Assembly: GCA_900545325.1 (NCBI GenBank)
Contig: UQZE01000079.1
Coordinates: forward strand, 1-9,606
Direction of reading: 5' to 3'
DNA length: 9,606 bases
Source of the DNA: an uncultured Eubacteriales bacterium
GTDB lineage: Bacteria > Bacillota > Clostridia > Christensenellales > Borkfalkiaceae
Shown: piece by piece, positions 5,149 to 9,606 of the stretch
How the letters are laid out: the number at the start of each line of letters is the position of its first letter
Position numbering within the stretch: position 1 is the stretch's first letter
Notes under the pieces: generated by a model
What the model saw: the letters and a program-made list of their open reading frames with translations, nothing else
What the model was told of the DNA's origin: nothing
Databases searched by the model: none
Position numbers and translations under genes: made by a program

Positions 5149-5996
5149 CGTCTTCCGTCAAGGCGGTCGCGCGGGAGCCGTCGGAGGGGAAAAGGGGACT
5201 GCGTTCTCTGTTTAAGCGCAGTTATCTCGCCATACCTTACGGGCTTTTTCTCGCCATGTTCGTGGTGTTTCCGCTCTTTCTGATCGTGTATTACGCGTTT
5301 ACCGACAAGAGCGGCGGCTTTACGTTCGCCAACTTTATAGAATTTTTCACGACGACTTCGTATATCAGCAACGTGCTCATCAGTATAGGCATCGCCTGCG
5401 TAACCACGGCGGTATGCCTGCTCATTGCCTATCCCGTAGCGTATATACTTTCGCGTTTCAAATCGGCGCGTTCTTATATACTCGTGTTGCTTTTCATCAT
5501 GCCCATGTGGATAAACTTCGTGCTCCGCGCCCTGTCTTTAAGGGAGCTGCTCGACCTCTTGGGACTGCTCGGAAAGACGAATTTTCTCAATACGGTCATC
5601 GGCATGGTATACGATTTCCTGCCGTTTATGATCCTGCCGCTCTACACCACGCTCATCAAGATGGACAGGAGCCTGGAGGAGGCCTCCGCCGACCTCGGCG
5701 CGAACGGCGTTACCACTTTTTTCAAAATAACGCTGCCGCTTTCGGTGCCCGGCATCGTCAGCGGGGCGATGATGGTGTTTCTCCCGTCCATGAGCTGCTA
5801 CGTAATCACCGATACTTTCGGCAACGGCAAAATTCCGCTTATCGGCAAGCTGATAGAATCGATGTTCGGCACGGCGGCGAACTGGAACATGGGCTCGGCG
5901 CTCGCCATCGTCATGCTGCTCATCATGTTTATCACCATGCTCGTTTCGGGCGGCTTCAAGGGCGATAAAACGATTTCGAGGGGGAACGCGCTATGA
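5145..5996 (+). CDS. potB: Spermidine/putrescine ABC transporter permease PotB
   Basis: 283-residue inner (cytoplasmic) membrane permease that forms the transport channel together with PotC. A basic N-terminal stretch of about 25 residues precedes six likely membrane segments (about 27-51, 75-103, 111-128, 148-168, 203-222 and 249-270). The cytoplasmic EAA loop that docks onto PotA is at 178-198 ([21 protein letters not shown]), followed by LSVPGIVSG, as usual in the BPD_transp_1 family. The length is close to E. coli PotB. The start at 5145 overlaps the potA stop (ATGA 5145-5148) and has a perfect AGGAGGT at 5129-5135, 9 nt upstream, which argues for translation at a level matched to or above potA. 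PotB rather than PotC is assigned from gene order and from the longer N-terminus. Confidence 0.93.
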   Translation: MTSSVKAVAREPSEGKRGLRSLFKRSYLAIPYGLFLAMFVVFPLFLIVYYAFTDKSGGFTFANFIEFFTTTSYISNVLISIGIACVTTAVCLLIAYPVAYILSRFKSARSYILVLLFIMPMWINFVLRALSLRELLDLLGLLGKTNFLNTVIGMVYDFLPFMILPLYTTLIKMDRSLEEASADLGANGVTTFFKITLPLSVPGIVSGAMMVFLPSMSCYVITDTFGNGKIPLIGKLIESMFGTAANWNMGSALAIVMLLIMFITMLVSGGFKGDKTISRGNAL

Positions 5997-6805
5997 CGAA
6001 AAAGATATTTGCCTACGCTTTCCTCGCGCTCGTGCTGCTCTTCGTATACGCCCCCATTTTCGTGCTGATCGTGTTCAGTTTTACGGATACGACCATCATC
6101 GGGCAATGGGACGGATTTTCGCTGGAATTGTACCGCGAACTGTTTACCGATCCGAAACTGCGGAGCATGATCGTCAACACCCTCGTGCTGGCGGCGCTGG
6201 CGGCGTGCATTTCCACCCTGCTCGGCACCGTGGGCGCGGTCGGTATGTTTTACAGCAAACGCATATGGAAAAAACTGCTCGGCGGGGCGTCCAACGTCAA
6301 CGTAATCAATGCGGAAATCGTCATCGCGGTTTCGCTCGCGCTTATCTTTTCCATGCTGGCTTTCAATAAAACGTACTACTCCCTGCTTATCGGGCACGTG
6401 GCGTTCTGCACGCCCTTCGTGGTGCTTTCCGTCCTGCCCAAGCTGAAACAGATGGACGGCAGTCTGTACGAGGCGGCGCTCGATCTGGGCGCGACGCCGG
6501 GCAAGGCGCTCTGCAAGGTCGTTCTGCCCGAAATATTCCCCGGCGTGGTGAGCGGTTTTATGCTGGCGCTCACGCTTTCGCTGGACGATTACATCATTAC
6601 GTCGTTCACGAAACCCGCTACGTTCGACACTATTTCGACCTACGTATACAACGCAATCAAGAATCCCACGCACTCCAACGTGCCCGCGCTCCGCGCGCTT
6701 TCGGCGATCATTTTCCTCGTCATCGTGGCGGTGGTCGTGGTGCTGAACTTCCGCGCTTCCAAAAAAAATAAACAGAATATATATATTCATAAGGAGAAAC
6801 AATGA
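5993..6805 (+). CDS. potC: Spermidine/putrescine ABC transporter permease PotC
   Basis: 270-residue second permease of the importer. The N-terminal membrane segment (about 6-30, ending in VLIVFSFTD) is followed by the outer loop WDGFSLELYRELF typical of PotC (compare the WxGFSLxWY signature of the family). Further membrane segments lie at about 60-88, 103-124, 130-148, 183-198 and 235-252. The EAA loop at 159-184 reads YEAALDLGATPGKALCKVVL, then PEIFPG. The C-terminus is short and Lys-rich and should lie in the cytoplasm. The start overlaps the potB stop by 4 nt (5993-5996), with GAGGGGG (5978-5984) 8 nt upstream. The last codons are AT-rich because they contain the potD ribosome binding site (AAGGAGA, 6791-6797), and the stop overlaps the potD start by 4 nt. 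Confidence 0.93.
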   Translation: MTKKIFAYAFLALVLLFVYAPIFVLIVFSFTDTTIIGQWDGFSLELYRELFTDPKLRSMIVNTLVLAALAACISTLLGTVGAVGMFYSKRIWKKLLGGASNVNVINAEIVIAVSLALIFSMLAFNKTYYSLLIGHVAFCTPFVVLSVLPKLKQMDGSLYEAALDLGATPGKALCKVVLPEIFPGVVSGFMLALTLSLDDYIITSFTKPATFDTISTYVYNAIKNPTHSNVPALRALSAIIFLVIVAVVVVLNFRASKKNKQNIYIHKEKQ

Positions 6806-8319
6806 AAAAAATCGCGATACTTTTGGCGGCGGCCTTACTTGCCGCGGCGCCCCTTGCGGCAGGCTGCAACGGGGGCGAAAAAGCGGATCTGATCCTCAAA
6901 GTATGCAACTGGGAGGACTATATCGACGAAAACGTCATCGCCGATTTCGAAGAGGAAATGAGCGAGAAATACGGCAAGTCCGTGGCGGTGGAATATTCCA
7001 CGTTCGGCACGAACGAAAACCTTTATAACGATCTTAAAATCGCGGACGGCTATTTGTACGACGTGGTCTGTCCCTCCGATTACATGATCGAAAAGATGGC
7101 GAAAGAGGGCATGCTCGAACCCGTTAACCTGCCTGCGGGCGGCGCGTACGATAAATACGCCTCCGACTACATCAGGGACATCTTTGAAAACAAGATAACC
7201 TGGACGGAGGACGGCGAAAAAAAGAGCCTTTCCGATTACGCGGTCTGCTATATGTGGGGCACGATGGGGCTGGTGTACAACCCCGAATACGTCAAGTCCG
7301 AGGATATGAAGGACTGGCTTTCGCTCTGGAAAGCGGATTACAAAAACAAATCTACCATTAAAGACAGCGTGCGCGATTCGTACTTTATCGGCATCGCCTA
7401 TGCGAAAGACGAAGAACTGAGAAGTCTTAAATCGCAATACGAAGAGGGAACGCTTTCCGCAGAGGAGTATAACGCAAAGCTGACAGAAATCTTTAACGAT
7501 ACGTCCGCCGGAACCATCGCCGCGGTGGAAAAGGGACTTTCCGAACTCAAGGGAAACATCTTCGGCTTCGAAGTGGACAGCGGCAAAAACGATATCGCCA
7601 CGGGAAAGATCACCATCAACTTCGCATGGAGCGGGGATGCGGTCTTCGCCATGGACGAGGCGGAGGATAAGTCGGGCGTGCTGCTCAATTATGCCGTGCC
7701 CGAAACGGGCAGCAATATCTGGTTCGACGGCTGGTGCATACCGAAAAACGCCGAACAGAAAGACCTCGCGCGCGACTTTGTGGATTTTCTGTGCCGTCCC
7801 GACGTCGCGGTGCGCAACATGGAATATATCGGCTACACGAGCGGCATTGCGAAAGGGGACGAAACTTTTTCCATCGAATATTACGATGAAGACAGCGGCG
7901 CGCTCCTCGAAACGGTGGAATACGAAGGCGTATTCGACTGGATGGTGCAGACCTACGGACTGAGCGAAACAGCGGGCGAAAATCTGACGGAGGTCGATTT
8001 GAGCTATTTCTTCGGCGACGGCAAAAAGGTCTATACCGACACCGTGGGCAGGCAGTTTTCCGCGCAGTATCCCGATACCGCGACCACGGCGCGCTGCGTC
8101 GTCATGAATTATTTTTCGGACGAGGCGAACGAGGCGATCAATAAGATGTGGGAAAACATCAAAGGCGATACATTCCCCGTTTGGGCGATCGTTCTTATCG
8201 TTGTCGGCGTGCTGCTCATCGTGGGCGCGGTGCTCCTCATCCGCTTTAAGGATAAGATTTTCAAGCGCAAGCGCGGCGGCAAAAAGGGCGTAAAAGTCGT
8301 CGGCAAAGAAAACGTATAA
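6802..8319 (+). CDS. potD: Polyamine-binding lipoprotein PotD, enlarged and with a C-terminal membrane anchor
   Basis: Extracellular substrate-binding protein of the importer, 505 residues against about 350 for E. coli PotD. A lipoprotein signal ends in PLAAG-Cys22. The core (about 30-350) aligns with PotD, and pocket residues are recognisable from the known spermidine-bound structure: Trp37/Tyr40 (NWEDY), Ser92/Tyr94 (PSDY), an Asp in VRDSY (192), Trp276 (FAWSGDA), Trp307/Asp309 (WFDG) and Tyr345 (IGY). Three additions stand out: a helical insert at about 204-250 whose 206-231 part resembles a SHOCT motif (YEEGTLSAEEYNAKL); an extra region at about 355-455; and one transmembrane segment (about 458-480, VWAIVLIVVGVLLIVGAVLL) followed by a basic tail (KDKIFKRKRGGKK) that should be cytoplasmic. 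The protein would thus be held in the membrane at both ends. AAGGAGA lies 4 nt before the ATG, which overlaps the potC stop. Choice between spermidine and putrescine cannot be read from the sequence. Confidence 0.9.
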   Translation: MKKIAILLAAALLAAAPLAAGCNGGEKADLILKVCNWEDYIDENVIADFEEEMSEKYGKSVAVEYSTFGTNENLYNDLKIADGYLYDVVCPSDYMIEKMAKEGMLEPVNLPAGGAYDKYASDYIRDIFENKITWTEDGEKKSLSDYAVCYMWGTMGLVYNPEYVKSEDMKDWLSLWKADYKNKSTIKDSVRDSYFIGIAYAKDEELRSLKSQYEEGTLSAEEYNAKLTEIFNDTSAGTIAAVEKGLSELKGNIFGFEVDSGKNDIATGKITINFAWSGDAVFAMDEAEDKSGVLLNYAVPETGSNIWFDGWCIPKNAEQKDLARDFVDFLCRPDVAVRNMEYIGYTSGIAKGDETFSIEYYDEDSGALLETVEYEGVFDWMVQTYGLSETAGENLTEVDLSYFFGDGKKVYTDTVGRQFSAQYPDTATTARCVVMNYFSDEANEAINKMWENIKGDTFPVWAIVLIVVGVLLIVGAVLLIRFKDKIFKRKRGGKKGVKVVGKENV

Positions 8320-8320
8320 C

Positions 8321-8353
8321 AAAAAGGCCTTCGTTGAAAGCGAAGGCCTTTTT
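8321..8353. terminator. Bidirectional terminator between potD and the DUF4037 gene
   Basis: A perfect 13-bp stem, AAAAAGGCCTTCG (8321-8333) with CGAAGGCCTTTTT (8341-8353), has a 7-nt loop. A-run and T-run are symmetric, so it works on both strands. It lies 1 nt after the potD stop and 3 nt beyond the stop of the convergent gene. Confidence 0.93.
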
Positions 8354-8356
8354 CAG

Positions 8357-9295
8357 TCAATCCGCGCCGTCCATTAAATGCAGGGAACGGACGGAAACGT
8401 CTTTTATCTTATCCGTGATGGAATTCGCGTGCGTGGAAAGGTTGTTGCAGGTCGCGTCCGAAAGGCCTTGCGCGCGGTATTCCGCAATGATCACGGCGGC
8501 TATATCCTCTATCATTTCCCGCTTGCCCGAAGCCTCCGCGGGGGAGTTGCCCGTTTCCAGCAGGAAAGTGAGCGGCTCCTCGAGCGAGGACAGCAGGGGC
8601 AGATCGCGCATGCCTCGGAACGCCCATTTATAATAGGGCGTGTACCTGTTGTTCAACAGATATACCGTGCCGATTGCGTTTTTCACAAAGTCGAAAACGG
8701 CAAACTGCGCGGCGCCGTTTTCCTTTCTGTCGATACAGCGTGCGAAATTGTACTGTCCCGCCTGCGCCATCATGGCCGCCCGCGCCGCGAGTTTTTTCTT
8801 TCTCACGTCCTCGGGAAAACCGCGCAGCAGCGTTTCGCGCACCGCGGAAAAAACGCCGAGCTTATCCTCCCACACTTCGCCGTCCGACGCGGTCAGAAAA
8901 TAATGTTCGGGGGTATACAGCCACTCCCGCACCGTTTCGGGCGCGTGTGCGCTCCCCAAAAATTTATTGTAGAAATCGTCGATAATCAGCACGCCGTGGC
9001 GGTCGCCTCCCAGCGGGGACATCATCTGGCGGCGGAAGCCCTTGAATTCTTTCGGCAGTTTCGCATAGGCGCGGGAAAGCTTAAAGCCGTACGCGCGTTC
9101 GTCCTCCTTGGTCAGCCACAGGCAGAAACCCGGTTCGAAATCGTGGTCGCGCGAAAGCTCGTCGTCAAACCCTAAACATTCCGATCCCTCGCCCGCAAGG
9201 CCGACGGCGATCCTGTCTTTGATTTCGGGAAACTCTTCCAGCATGGCTCTGCCGTAATTTTCAAAATATTCCCTGCAAAGTTCAAGCCCTTTCAT
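8357..9295 (-). CDS. DUF4037-type nucleotidyltransferase-like protein
   Basis: 312 residues, cytoplasmic, without signal or membrane segment. The N-terminal part carries AVGLAGEGSECLGFDDELSR followed by Asp50-His-Asp52-Phe and PGFCLWL, which I recognise as the DUF4037 signature. The Gly37-Ser38 and Asp50/Asp52 pattern fits the active-site layout of the nucleotidyltransferase superfamily (GS followed by DxD), so catalysis of nucleotide transfer is plausible but unproven; no substrate is known to me. The rest is mainly helical, with a conserved-looking section at about 180-230 (YNFARCIDRKE, VFDFVKNAIGTVYLLN, YTPYYKWAFRGM). The ATG at 9295 has AAGGA a few nucleotides upstream and overlaps the end of the upstream TPR gene by 14 nt, so the two are translationally coupled and probably act together. 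The stop lies beside the shared terminator with potD. Confidence 0.85.
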   Translation of the reverse strand: MKGLELCREYFENYGRAMLEEFPEIKDRIAVGLAGEGSECLGFDDELSRDHDFEPGFCLWLTKEDERAYGFKLSRAYAKLPKEFKGFRRQMMSPLGGDRHGVLIIDDFYNKFLGSAHAPETVREWLYTPEHYFLTASDGEVWEDKLGVFSAVRETLLRGFPEDVRKKKLAARAAMMAQAGQYNFARCIDRKENGAAQFAVFDFVKNAIGTVYLLNNRYTPYYKWAFRGMRDLPLLSSLEEPLTFLLETGNSPAEASGKREMIEDIAAVIIAEYRAQGLSDATCNNLSTHANSITDKIKDVSVRSLHLMDGAD

Positions 9296-9606
9296 AAATT
9301 TCCTTAGCCCTCTTTTTCAGATCGGCGTCCTCGAGAAAATAACCGAAGTAACCGAAACTCGGCGCGCACTTGGAACACACGAACGCATAGTAGCCGTTGC
9401 GCGGCAGCGAGGGGGTGTTCAGCAGGCCGATCGCTTGATCCATGCACCCGCAGACAAGGCTTTCGCTCTCTTCCTTCCACGCCTCGTACAGGTGCGCCAT
9501 ATTCACCCAGGTGATGGCCGCGTCGGCCTCGCCGTGTTCTGCTTTTGCCATGACGTCCAACGCTTTTTTGTAATAGCGTTCCGCCTCCTCATAGCGTTTC
9601 ATGTCG
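9282..9606 (-). CDS. C-terminal part of a TPR-repeat protein paired with the DUF4037 gene (5' partial)
   Basis: The frame runs off the right edge, and 108 codons before the TGA at 9282-9284 are visible. An ATG at 9602 exists, but the codon before it is also open (Asp), and the residues there (MKRYEEAERYYKKAL) are the second half of a tetratricopeptide repeat, so the real start is outside the window. A further repeat follows (DAAITWVNMAHLYEAW), then a non-repeat end with CSKCAPSFGYFGYFLED, including a CxxC pair and an aromatic run. TPR proteins usually act as protein-binding scaffolds. The 14-nt overlap with the DUF4037 gene points to a functional pair. What it binds is unknown. Confidence 0.8.
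   Translation of the reverse strand, partial: DMKRYEEAERYYKKALDVMAKAEHGEADAAITWVNMAHLYEAWKEESESLVCGCMDQAIGLLNTPSLPRNGYYAFVCSKCAPSFGYFGYFLEDADLKKRAKEIYERA

Noticed and set aside
6835..8322. Open frame of 495 codons on the - strand opposite potD
   Set aside because: Same antisense shadow effect. It starts inside the potD terminator region and has no ribosome binding site or recognisable domain.

Overview
The window looks like the chromosome of a Gram-positive-type Bacillota, most likely a Clostridia or Christensenellales-like gut bacterium; this is inference. The signs are sigma-A promoters with consensus boxes, AGGAGG-type ribosome binding sites, U-tailed intrinsic terminators, a lipoprotein-type solute-binding protein with no outer-membrane partner, and a mucin-sugar (N-acetylhexosamine) kinase. 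Coding DNA is moderately GC-rich and intergenic DNA is AT-rich, apart from one GC-rich non-coding island. No phage genes, transposases, CRISPR arrays, tRNA or rRNA were recognised.

Layout. (1) 1-426: acidic, low-complexity C-terminus of an unidentified protein, then a terminator. (2) 503-1691: a monocistronic unit with a strong promoter, a NahK-like N-acetylhexosamine 1-kinase and a perfect terminator. (3) 1761-2347: a non-coding module with two paralogous small RNA genes on the + strand. Each has a -10-like box, an almost identical 31-nt single-stranded-looking segment carrying two AUCUCC motifs, and its own terminator. They flank a small convergent XRE regulator gene on the - strand. (4) 2348-2762: a GC-rich, hairpin-rich stretch without a credible gene, ending in a terminator. 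(5) 2865-8353: a perfect TTGACA-N17-TATAAT promoter, a leader of about 150 nt with repeated inverted repeats, then an operon of an XRE-cupin regulator followed by potA, potB, potC and potD. The pot genes overlap by 4 nt (ATGA) at every junction. A bidirectional terminator closes the operon. (6) 8357-9606, - strand: a DUF4037 nucleotidyltransferase-like gene and, upstream of it, the end of a TPR-protein gene.

How it fits together. The operon encodes a complete spermidine/putrescine ABC importer: ATPase PotA, permeases PotB and PotC, and lipoprotein PotD with the polyamine pocket residues conserved. A PuuR-like XRE-cupin regulator, probably autoregulatory, precedes it. PotA and PotD are both unusually long: PotA has a duplicated TOBE region, and PotD has a helical insert, an extra C-terminal region and a C-terminal membrane anchor.

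The most promising undescribed item is the small RNA pair. Its conserved segment is complementary over 9 nt to the potA ribosome binding site, so it may control translation of this or other mRNAs with GGAGAU-type Shine-Dalgarno sequences.
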